This document shows, in pieces, positions 34,577 through 45,742 of a DNA stretch of 51,892 nt. Within the stretch, counting starts at the first letter, position 1. Every line of letters begins with the position of its first letter. Location of the stretch: NCBI GenBank assembly GCA_000320545.1, contig ADNK01001010.1, positions 1 to 51,892 on the forward strand, given 5' to 3'. Below the pieces are notes generated by a model. The model made no database searches. It was not told the origin of the DNA and saw only the letters and a list, made by a program, of their open reading frames with translations. Origin of the DNA: Bigelowiella natans CCMP2755 (taxonomy: Eukaryota > Cercozoa > Chlorarachniophyceae). Position numbers and translations under genes: made by a program.

Positions 34577-37213
34577 ATGGTCATCAGCTTGCAAGCGTGG
34601 CAAGAAGTGGCTGACGAAAGACATCGCAGCGGCGGCGGCGGCGGCAGCAGCAGCCATCCTGTTATGCAATTGCGGTGCTGGCGTGTATGGTGGATCATCG
34701 CCGCTGCTGCGTCGTTTGCCATGCACTTCGTGTGCCAAATTCGTGCACAACATGACAACCACCAGCGCCACAATTTTCTGGTCTCTCATCCTGGTCCTTC
34801 TGCCATCTCTTCTCCTCCTCCACCTCCTGATGAGCCCTTATCATATTCTCCTCTCATCAACAAGGATGCCGACCCAAAGGCACTTCTCAAGCTATTCGAT
34901 AAACTGGTAAAGCAAGATTTCTTCCCACAGCAAAACCGACTGTGATGTTGACCGAGTGGTGTGCGATGAGAATGGTGGTGGTTGCGGTGTGGCGATGGTA
35001 GTGTGACGGAAGGTTAGCGCGGTGCTCTGCCTTTCAACAAATAAAGATGAAGGAAGACCCCCTCCTGTCACTCTTCCTCCCACCCCATCCCTCGATATTA
35101 GAATGTTCTGATTGTTATCAGGACAAGGAGGAGATGACGGTTGAAAGGCTAATCAAGGAGCGTATCGGAAAGAGCGTCAATAAGGCAAGTGTCACAACCA
35201 TTTTATTACTACTCGATCACCAAAGCTTTTCGTACAAACATCTTGACCTGAGTGTGGATGCTGACTGCCGGATTAATGACTGTTGTTGTAGTTTCGGAAG
35301 CATGAGAACGAGAAGGTAGCCACCCGAGCAAGACAGCTCGTAGCCAAGTGGAAAGAAATTTACACCAAAAGCGGCAAAAACAAGCTGAAACGGCCGCTGG
35401 AGGCATCGTCTTCTGGGACAAAGGACGATGCTTCTTCGAAGCGATCCAAAGGTGATGAAGTGTTACCCGGATGATATCTATCCTTTCCCCCCTCGTCCAC
35501 TTTACTTCGTCCGATTAATTCACGAGCCTAATTGCTTCGTTTTCTTTCGATGTCTCTTTCAGGGAGTAAAACTTATGCAAAGTGGGAGGACATAGCAGAG
35601 GACAACGACGGGGAAGCGATGTGAAAATAGGCGAATGGCCCTCTGATGGCACTGTCAAGTCACCCTACAAAGTAGAGGTCGGTCAGAGATGATTCTTCCT
35701 CCTTTCTCTATCATCATAACAAACACTCTCTTATCCCCCCTTTTAACGCAGGAAATCGTAAATCCGGACAGAATCCGCTTAGTAGACGAATCAACTTTCG
35801 ATAGGGTAGGTGCAATCTCCTTGGCTGAGTGCGGCGATGAGATCCTACCGACATCTTCCTACTTGTGATTGTTGCTATTTCCTACTATGTTGGAAGGCCC
35901 AATGTTATATCCACCGTGTTTGAATGAAAGACGTTTTGTACTCACCAGGAGCGTCCTGAGCAACTTGACATTGGCGCAAAGGCAAAGGTGGCATTCGGGG
36001 GGAGGGGGGGGGGTTGTGGAGGGTGGAGGAGAGTTGTGTGCTGGTGCTGTGCACGGAAGAGGCTGTATGCATGGCGGAACAGTGATGGAGGGCCATTAGA
36101 GTACAGGAGAATCGTCTTTCCTCTCACTGCTGACACTGCTGCTGGTGCTGTGCGGCTGTTCTTCTTAGATCAGGCCACTTGGAATCACACACCCGAAGAA
36201 GGGAACGATCGCTCTCGAACGCACAGGTGATGGGATGGCCTCCAACGACTCAAATTGAAAATGATAATGACAGTGCTGCTGCTGCTGCTACTTTTGGCCG
36301 CGAATGATGATAGTGATATTGATGCAAGCACTCACGAGAGCGATGTGATATGTGGCGCTTTGCTGTTGAGTCATTTTGTCCTTTTCTTTTATAAGACCGA
36401 CAGGATCATAGCACCACCACCACTGATACGCTGCTTGCTGATGTATCACTCTTATTTCCTGCGTTCCATTGCTATGCTAACCACGCACACAATACAATAC
36501 AATGCAATACAGGGCCGGTTGTATATTGGATGTCGCGGGACCAACGGTGTGTGTGTGTGTTTGTGTGTGTTTGTGATTATAAATACACAACAACAAACTC
36601 AGTCAATCAACGTCGCCTTTAACATGACTAGTCTTTCTATTTGTGATTTTTTGTTAATACCCAACCACTCTCCGCCCCCTGGCCTTGTACTTGTTTCCTC
36701 GCGTAATCCTTGTATCTTTCTCTTCGGTCAACCATTCACAATAATCCGCTCTGTGAGGATTCTAAGCAGCCCCCCCTCCTTTTGGAACCATCAGATCTCA
36801 GGACAACTGGGCATTGCTATTCGCTCAGCAACAAGCAGAAGCCAATGGTACGACGGGATTTTGATTCTTTTCGCTCTCCGTAGCAGTTTTTTGTGTGGGT
36901 AGTGGTAGTAGTAGTAGTAGTAGGAGGAGGAGGAGGAGGAGGAGGAGTCTTTCCCAGCTGATGAACGTAACTGCCATTGTCTCCATCATAATCATCATCG
37001 CCATCGTTATGCTCATCATCATCATCACCGTCATCATCATCATCATCATCATCACCACCACCACCATTATCATTTTACTCATCTAGGAGTTGGATTGGTG
37101 GTAGTCTTCAACTTAGTGCCGACGTTTCTTGAAGGTGATGGGGTGCAAATAAGCAAGTGATTGAACAAAACGAACGCAAATTTAAACACACACATACACA
37201 CACACACACACGC

Positions 37214-37263
<50 letters not shown>

Positions 37264-37595
37264 GGAGAGGGAGAGAGTTGCAAAAAGCAGTTTTTTCTTT
37301 CCCCATCATCTCCAACGTTCTCCAATCTATTCCACTCTTCTGCGTGTGCGCGGGTATAATCTGCTCACGGATACCCCCCCCCCCCCCTTTCCGAAGTTGG
37401 CAGCTACCAATACGAAAAGGCAGTACGGGTTCATGGTACGGGGACTACGGAAGGTGCAGAGCGAGTTGAAGAAAAAGCAAATCCCCCTCACGTTGTTGTT
37501 CGGTGACCCTCAAGAGACGATTCCTCAGTTCATGCGCAAATACGGTGATTTATTTATTGTAGCATCGAGGATGATGATGATATTGATGATGATAT

Positions 37596-37630
<35 letters not shown>

Positions 37631-38636
37631 ATGTTGGTGATAGTGAGAATGAATAGTTGAAATAGCTTGATAGTGTTTCGCTTGTGGTCTCGTTGTTATT
37701 GAGCTTCTTCCTCTCTTCCTCCTCCCACTCCTCCCCCTCCTCTGCTCGCGATTTGCCATCTCCTAGATTGTGCCATGCTGGTGGGCGACTTCTCCCCCCT
37801 CAAGATCGGTTACATATGGAAGCAGCAAGTGAGAAAGAGACGGAAAATACAGAGCAATATCAACTATTATTATATACCAGGAATGCCTAGAATTCTTATG
37901 CTAAGACTCTAAATATTGGGGGTCGCTCTTGTTGCTGTTATAATTGTAATTCTTCTTCTCTCCGATCTCAATAGCCTCCCCCCCCTCCCCCCCTCGTCTT
38001 TGTCCGTACACACTACCAGGTTTTTGCTAAGCTGGATGAGAATGTCCCATTTTATGAGGTGGATGCACACAATGTGGTGCCTGTTTGGAAGGCGTCGGAC
38101 AAGGTACTAGCATCTGCTGCTCATCATCATCAATTATACTTGGAAGAAGGCTGTTGTGTTGTAGCAGCGTCGTATAGTCGCTGTACATTCTAATGACGTA
38201 GTGTCATCATGTGCCCCCAATTCGACTATTTGCAACCGCGCCATAATTACTGATATCGCCGTGGCGGCTGCAGCTAGAGTACGGGGCACGCACCATCCGG
38301 AAGAGGATCCACACGAAGCTGGGTCGATATTTGACGAGATTTCCAAAGGTATTAGGGAGATGATGATGATGAGGATGATGATGAGGAGGATGAGGATGAT
38401 GGTGATAGGGGACAGAGTCGGAGCCAAATATTGGAACTACTGATCTTCTGTCCACATCTATCTCCTCCTCCTCCTCCTCCTCCTCCTCCTCCTTCTCCTT
38501 CTTACCTAGCAACACTAACAGCACCAAAATGCAAGCATATACTATGATTACATGATAAGCACCTTTAAATTAATAAATATGTGTGTGTGTGTGTGTACTC
38601 TACTTCAACTAAGACTCAATTACTTTGTCCAACCTC

Positions 38637-38672
<36 letters not shown>

Positions 38673-38900
38673 CCTGCAGCTAAAGACCCATAGCTGCAAA
38701 TCCATGCCAACCGAGCTGCAGTGCGAGAAGATCAACCCCATCTCGTTCCGTCAGCTCGTCAAGGAAGGCAGCATCGTGGTGGATGGGGAGGTTGATGAGG
38801 TGGGGTGGTGCCGGCCGGGAGAAGAGTATGCACAGCAAACGCTCACTGACTTTCTCAGCAGGAGGGTACGTAGAAGGAGGAGGCAATACACATATTTAAG

Positions 38901-38936
<36 letters not shown>

Positions 38937-40822
38937 TATATGTACGCATACACGAACAAGGGAGAAAAGACGTGGGTAGAAGTTGCCAACCTTCTTACAG
39001 GAGATACACTGATGATCTTAATCCTTCCATGATCACTAATTCGCCTCGCCTCTCCCCGCATTTCCCCCTCTTCTTCGCAAATGCAGGCGAGGATGTTCGG
39101 AACGAGCCGCAACGACCCAACGAAGCCAGAGGCCTTGTCGGGATTATCTCCATACCTCCATTTTGGTCAAATCGCCCCTCAAAGGGCTATTCTAGAAGCG
39201 TTTGAGGCAAAGCGAGCTTCAAAGAACTCCAGCCTCAATGAGTCCTTTGACGGTTTCATCGAGGAGGTACAACGTCGCTAGTTAGCTAGCAGTAGACGCC
39301 TCCTCCTCACCGAGTACACTACTCAGTGTTAAGTTTGTCCTCAGCGCACGCAAACATATGTGTGGGTACTTGCATGCTCACATGCTACTGTTACTACTAC
39401 TGCTACTACAACTTCTACTACTACTGCTACTACTGCTGCTACCTCTACTACTCTTTGACATGTGTTTTTAACATCCCGCTGGCCATCTCGTCACAGGCCC
39501 TCGTGCGGCGTGAGCTGAGCGAGAATTACTGTTTCTATAACCCTGACTACGACAACCTTAACGGGTGTTGGAACTGGGCTAAGACCACGCTCGAGATACA
39601 CTGGGACGATAAAAGGAAGAAGGTACTAACTAGCCTTTAACCTCGAGCATATTGAAGAGGAAGAAGAGGAGTGACGAAATATGGCTCAGCATCCCCCCCC
39701 CCCCCCCCAAAGCCACAATGAACGAATAAAACCGATGTACACGCAACACACACCATAGGAGTACAGCCGAGAGCAACTTCAAGAAGCGAAGACACACGAC
39801 GGTCTTTGGAATGCAGCACAGCAGGGAATTCTAATTGATTAGTCTGCTTGCTTATCGTTTAAGCAGATTCGTTAATATTCTCCGCTTCTTCATGGTTCTC
39901 TCGCCTCTTAATCTTGTCCGGTCTCCGTAACTCTCACCTTCCTGATCTACTGCTCTTTCCCCTCTTAACGGGTGTCATCATCGGCATAATGCTGTTGCCT
40001 CCGCATCATATACAATAAAACAACAACAACAATCACGCAAATCAGGAGCTTGTCTATAAGGGCAAGATGCACGGGTTCATGCGGATGTACTGGGCGAAGA
40101 AGATCTTGGAATGGAGCGCCAATCCAAAGGAGGTGCGCGGAATATACTAGTGGGGATTCAGCGGCACGATGATCTTGGGTCTTGTGATGTCGCGCCCTTA
40201 GAAGGCCGAACATGGGACGTGGATCATCGTCGGTGTTGCTATCTGCCAATTAGCCTTGCTTCACCAGTTTAGAATTAGAATCCTCTCTGATGCGCATTCA
40301 TTCAAATGTGACGAAATCAATGATGGGGGGGGGGGGGGGCGTGCTATTACACAGACGATGACGGCATGTATGGCAACGATGATCATGATAATGATGCTGA
40401 TGATGATGACAATCATCCCTGCAGGCAATTGAGAACGCTATATATCTCAACGACAGGTGGTGGCAGTGGTAGTGGTAGTAGTGGTAGTGGTGTTGATGCA
40501 AGGACGGGGGAAAATAAATAACAATGGGCTTCAAATTATTTAATTTGTTTTTCCTCTGCCATCTTGTGCTCAGCAGCTGTACTTACATGCACCTCACGTG
40601 ATCAGATATTCTCTTGATGGAAGGGACCCCAATGGATATGTCGGGTGTATGTGGAGTATCGCTGGAATCCATGATCAGGTGGAAGGGGGGGGGGGTGCGG
40701 GGTAAAAGAGAGGGGGGACAGAAAATTAGATCACAGTTTGAAGTGAATGGCAGAGTAATTTTCCAGTCATTTTTGCGTTTTAAGCGATAAGGAGAAGAAG
40801 CGTGTCTCAATGATGATGATAT

Positions 40823-40867
<45 letters not shown>

Positions 40868-41225
40868 ATGAGACAGAGAGAGATGATGAATTCATTCATT
40901 AATTTATTATCGATATGACCATCCTGAGAACGTTTTTACGGTATCAAAGGGGTGGAAGGAGCGACCCATCTTTGGGAAGATACGATACATGACTTACGAC
41001 GGGTTGTTTATAAAGAGTCTTTTGTCAAGAATGATGATAGAGACCGCATGGCTGCTCAGTTCATCATAACGGCTCCTGATGTTTTCCCAATGCGATGAAC
41101 TAATGATATATGATTTCACTCTCCTTGTTGTCCTAATCCTTTCCGTTTTCTGTTTTTGTAGATGCAAGCGAAAATTCGACATCGGTAGATACATGGTCGC
41201 AATGCGACGTCTCATCCGACGGTGA
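34577..41225 (+). CDS. Class II CPD photolyase with N-terminal TFIIS-N (LW) domain (in-frame fusion model)
   Basis: Exons: 34577-34906, 35122-35184, 35292-35451, 35631-35677, 35752-35805, 35949-35987, 36169-36226, 36513-36546, 36795-36847, 37087-37134, 37404-37544, 37767-37828, 38020-38103, 38274-38348, 38680-38865, 39087-39266, 39497-39622, 39759-39824, 40046-40132, 40425-40456, 40606-40678, 40950-41002, 41162-41225; 705 codons, phase-consistent throughout. The first three encode a TFIIS N-terminal domain ([39 protein letters not shown]). The rest is a full class II photolyase: [167 protein letters not shown]. It splits UV cyclobutane dimers with FADH- and light. No ATG precedes the photolyase exons separately. 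Intron 2 has a GC donor; the donor after 39824 is non-canonical. The 5' start is uncertain; an acceptor-like site before 34864 is an alternative. Confidence 0.85.
35185..35291 (+). other. Probable GC-AG intron in the TFIIS-N domain
   Basis: The donor reads AAG/GCAAGT, the strongest GC-type donor possible, and the acceptor GTTGTAG/T. It joins SVNK to FRKHE exactly as in TFIIS N-terminal domains. No in-frame GT donor is near. Confidence 0.8.
35563..35624 (+). other. Alternative terminal exon giving a short TFIIS-N protein
   Basis: A pyrimidine-rich acceptor (TCTCTTTCAG, AG at 35561-35562) continues from the phase-1 donor at 35452 and reads [19 protein letters not shown] to a TGA at 35622-35624. 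The next acceptor (GAAAATAG, 35630) has the same phase and leads into the photolyase exons. The locus could therefore make a short acidic-tailed TFIIS-N protein or the long fusion, depending on which acceptor is used. Confidence 0.55.
37188..37275. repeat. (CA)n(TA)n(GA)n compound microsatellite
   Basis: In the photolyase intron between 37135 and 37403. Confidence 0.95.
39759..39832 (+). other. Photolyase exon with non-canonical 5' splice site
   Basis: The exon reads EYSREQL...LWNAAQQ and must join [10 protein letters not shown] at 40046 to preserve the conserved WNASQxExVYxGKMHG block. At the junction the sequence is CAG/GGAATT, not GT. Reading through adds GILID and a stop at 39838-39840, before the FAD-site helices. 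Confidence 0.6.
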
Positions 41226-42808
41226 AGTAATGAACGTGACATTAAACGTTAATTATACTTTCACTGGCGTCGTTGATATATAAATACGGTGGCCGAGCAA
41301 ATCTTATCACCATTTAGGATTCGGCAACTGTCCATTTGTCATGATGCATCTGTAAATGTCATCGCATTTGTTGTATAACAGTGCATCATTGCATCACTGT
41401 TACTAGCAGCGATGCTACATGCAATTGAATGTTGAAAGTGTAGTTGTCGCCTGTATTGCTAGCTATGCACATAGATGACGCCCATGCGTGCCACAGAAAT
41501 GAAAAAGGAAGGTAGACGACGACGCCGTACTGATCCCGTGCAAGAAGATGGTTGCCTTGACCCAAAGCTCTGACTTGAGTGTTCATCGTGGTGATGAAGA
41601 ACCTTGATGCGAATGTGTGTGGTTGTGCTTCGCCGCACTCATCTCGACATTCACAGCGCGCCATGCTAGCATAGCATGCAGCAAGCTTGCGCAAATGTGT
41701 GCAATGAACTGGCTAGCTAGTGAAGCCATGTGAAGCCATGCAGCATGGGAACCAGTGCTGCACATCTAGACATGGCAAGTGTGCAACCGCACGGTGAAGC
41801 ACGCACCAACTCGCACGCACAACACAGAAGCTCTGCCAGGTGAGCGCTCGCAACAAGGGGCGGCACGTAGTTGGTGCTTGGAGATTGGTCGATCGCATCT
41901 CACGTTCTCCGGAGCCAGGTCGATCTGGCATCGACCGTTGAGAGCACATGCACAGCGCAAACATCAGGTTGGAGTTTCTGTCACAGCAGATTGGCAATGC
42001 AAATGCCACAACGTTGAACAAGATTTCGTGCCTTCTGGCGTTCTTTGCAGACAGGCTGCAACAAGTCTGGGGCGAGCAATCAGTGCCAATCCAGCAATGA
42101 AAGCAGAGAACACAAAAGGAAGGTTCACAATTCTGGAGTTCACAAACTAGCAAGGCGAGATGCCCGTCATGCGAACCCTGCAGTGCGCAGCACGTCTAGC
42201 TAGCTAGACATCATTGCAGTGATGCAATCGAGTGCCTCCCTGTGTCCACGTGATGATGAGAGTGCGCACTCGTGGTGTTGTGACGACGTCGAAATGACAG
42301 CAACGACGCCAGGAAAACCTTGTTACGAAGACAATAAAAATGATGATGAAAAACAACGTTCCCAAAGTGTGGCAACACTTGCAATGCACGAAACGCAGTG
42401 CCTCCAACTAGCTCCAGTGAGGACTAACTGATTGTGGTGAACACCTCCGCCATTGCGTCCAGGAAAGAAAACACGACCCACAATGTCGACACAAAAACAT
42501 CGTATTTTGTGCCTGCGACATCTCACATCCATGTCGCTAATAAAAAACCTCAACAATATCTGCACGCACCGCTCTGGCAGAGGCGAGTTATTGAGGGAAA
42601 ATCACATCTAAGTTGCGAAGAAATCGTTGTCGCTAAATAAATATGCAGGGATATGGTAGTATTTTTTCCATCGAGCCATACCGAACTTTCAGACATTTTA
42701 TTTCCCACTTTTGGCCAGAGCGTTCTTCGTTCGCCGAATCAATCACAACCACCCCAGGAGGGAAGAGAAGAACCGCAAAAACTTTCGAAGAGTAGTAGGA
42801 GGAAAGAT
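41226..42808. other. Intergenic tract, no gene recognised
   Basis: About 1.6 kb, nearly free of microsatellites. It contains CATGCTAGCATAGCATGC (about 41663-41680), GTGAAGCCAT twice in tandem (41720-41740) and CTAGCTAGCTAGAC (about 42195). Both strands carry open frames of 123-146 codons across 41713-42153 with no recognisable family; they look like chance frames in GC-richer DNA. The last about 150 bp are in frame with the next gene and may be 5' coding (ATG 42653). Confidence 0.55.
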
Positions 42809-43273
42809 ATGCTGCGATCGGATGATACCGATAAAGGGGCAAAGCGCACAGAGCATGAAGACCGTTTTGATCGGCAGCTAAGGTCCCTCCCAAGAGAGAA
42901 TACGGCAATGATTTGTATCCTGACAGAGTGCATGTTTACCATTGCTATAGGCTGTGGGGGTCTCACGGGCAGAAGTTTCTAGAGTCCACTCACATTTGTG
43001 CCTTGGGCTCCGGTGCAACAATTTCGGAGATGCTGAAGAATCTAGTCCTGCCCAACATATCGCAATTTACCATCATTGACGATGCAACTATCACCGAAGA
43101 GGACAACGGCAATAACTTTTTCGTCTCGGAGGTAATAACTGACGCGTTCTTCCGCAATAATCTGAAGACGCCCACCCTGCGTTCGCATTTGCAACGCACG
43201 TATATGAAGAGAGAGGGGGGGAGGGGGGAGAGAGAGAGAGAGAGAGCGCGCAATCAGAAGAGCTGATATTAAC

Positions 43274-43321
<48 letters not shown>

Positions 43322-44354
43322 CCTGTATAGCAGTAGCTCGACCGCATACATTCCTTCCTCTGTTGTTGCCCACAACTGTAGGATGATATTGGCAAGCCCC
43401 GAGGGCAAGTTGTCTGTGCAAACCTGCTTGAAATGAACCCTTGGGATGAGAAGCAGCAGTTTGGTGTGCGTGGTCATTTCATCAATCAGGTAGATTGTCG
43501 TCGGTGTAGTTGTAGTAGCTTTGCATGCTGCGTAAGGACCAACGCTACAAACATGTAGTACATCCTCATCTCCTCCTCCTCATGTGTTTGTCAGAGTCCC
43601 GAAAAGGCAATCGCAGAGAACATTGATGCCTTCAAGAAGTTTGATATCGTGGTGGCCACAGAAATACACGATAAGCCGATGCTCCAGGTATTATACTGCG
43701 CAGATGAAATATCATCGAAACAAGAAAAGTTGTACATTATTTTACATTTATTTCCCCCGTCCCCCTCCCTCCCGTCTCCTATTACCCAACGTTCAGCTGT
43801 CAAATTTCTGCTACAAGCATAACATTGCCTTCGTCCTCATAAGAATCCATGGGCTTTTAGGGTAGTATTGTCTAATCCGAAGTAGTAGAAGTAGTAGAAG
43901 GAGTGATGGGAGTTGTAGTAGCAGTAGTAGTAGTAGTAGTAGTAACAGAGCAGTAGTAAGATGATCAAGCAAAGGAAAAGCAACTATGAATCATATTTTC
44001 ACGATTTGTTTGCCTACCTTTATGGACGCAAGGCCATGTTCATTTATTCACACACCGTCTTTTCTCCTCTTTCTCTCCCCTCTTTTATTAAGATACATCC
44101 ACTGGTCAATGAAGGAGCATTGCAGTTAAGTGAACCCTACGACGTGCAAGCATTAGCTTGCTGCAGTTGTTTATAGTACCTTGTTTCAAATCAATTATTA
44201 CACGTTATCATCATCATCATCATCATTGTGATTATCAGTTGAGGAGACCCATCCCTCTGACGAAGACGTTACGGATGTTTACTTGCACGAGGACCAGCTC
44301 CGAATCTTCCCAGAATATGCGAAATTCGTCCAAAGTTTTGACTTCAAGCAGGTT

Positions 44355-44400
<46 letters not shown>

Positions 44401-44444
44401 CACACACACACCCCTCCACATCCGTATATTATTTTGTGCGCAAG

Positions 44445-44486
<42 letters not shown>

Positions 44487-45202
44487 TGTATGTAGATGTA
44501 AGTGTAGGTGTAGGTGTGCATGTTAAATGCTATTGAGCAGCCTATCCCCCCCCCACATTCGTCGGACAATTTTCATGCCCTGCATACGTCGTCATACTGA
44601 ATTATTGCATCCCAACCGACGATCGATATTGAATAGATTCGAAAAGACCCACACCACCACCGGCACGTGCCATGGCCCGCGATTGTGTATCACCAACTGC
44701 AAGAATGGAAGAAAAAGGTAGGGAGGGGTAGGTAGATAAGCGGGTGGCGGAAGCATGCATGCAAATAGTTTCCTGGATTACAGCTCAACACGACGATTCC
44801 TCCCGTATCTACAGAAAGACGGGGCCACACCAAAGACTTGGAAAGAGAAAAGCGAGTTTAAGCAGCAAATCCAGGCAGCCGCCCTCGTATACCATGAGGA
44901 GATGAACTTTCACGAGGCGGTAGGAACGATGTTTGCGTGTCAAAATATTTTCTTTTGAAAGTCGCAAGTAACGTCGCTGCCGTGATGGCGATGATGATTG
45001 ATTGTTGTTATTAAGATGATCTTCATTGGCAGGTCCGGAATGCTCACAAGGCATGTGCAAAGCCTACTCTCACCTACGAGCTTACGAAGGTGTTGGCCGA
45101 CGACTCCGCCAAGAAGCTTACCAGGTGCTGCTGCTGATATTTTCGTCGTTGCCATTGTCGTTGTTGTTGTTGTTGTTGTTGTTATTGTCACTTGCCTTAA
45201 AA

Positions 45203-45233
<31 letters not shown>

Positions 45234-45558
45234 CTTCGATCGGAATTCATCTGTTGAAGCCGCTCTTACCCTCCTTTCGCATTGTACTTAATGCCCCCCC
45301 CCCTCCCCCCCGCTCTTCTCCCTCCTCTTTCACTTGATCACGAACAGCAACACGAAGCCATTCTGGTTTGTGATTCACGGCATCATAAAATTCATGGAGA
45401 AGGATTCGCAGGGGTAAGAGAAATGACAGGATGATGTAATAGATGAATGCACTACTCAAATATAGCTGGGAGAACAAACAAAAGAGGAGGAGGAGGAAGA
45501 CGGGGGCGGTTGGTATTTCTTCCAACAACAGTGCTTATTTTGAGATGATGGCGATGAT

Positions 45559-45589
<31 letters not shown>

Positions 45590-45674
45590 TGCGTCTTCGA
45601 AAACAATAAACGAACGATAATCTCTTGATGGTGGTGTGAGAGAAATGAATGACACTCTGTAATAATATACATTT

Positions 45675-45742
<68 letters not shown>

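Noticed and set aside
41713-42153. Overlapping open frames of 123 (+) and 146 (-) codons.
   Set aside because: No family similarity, no splice context, and both strands open at once, which is typical of chance frames in stop-poor DNA.
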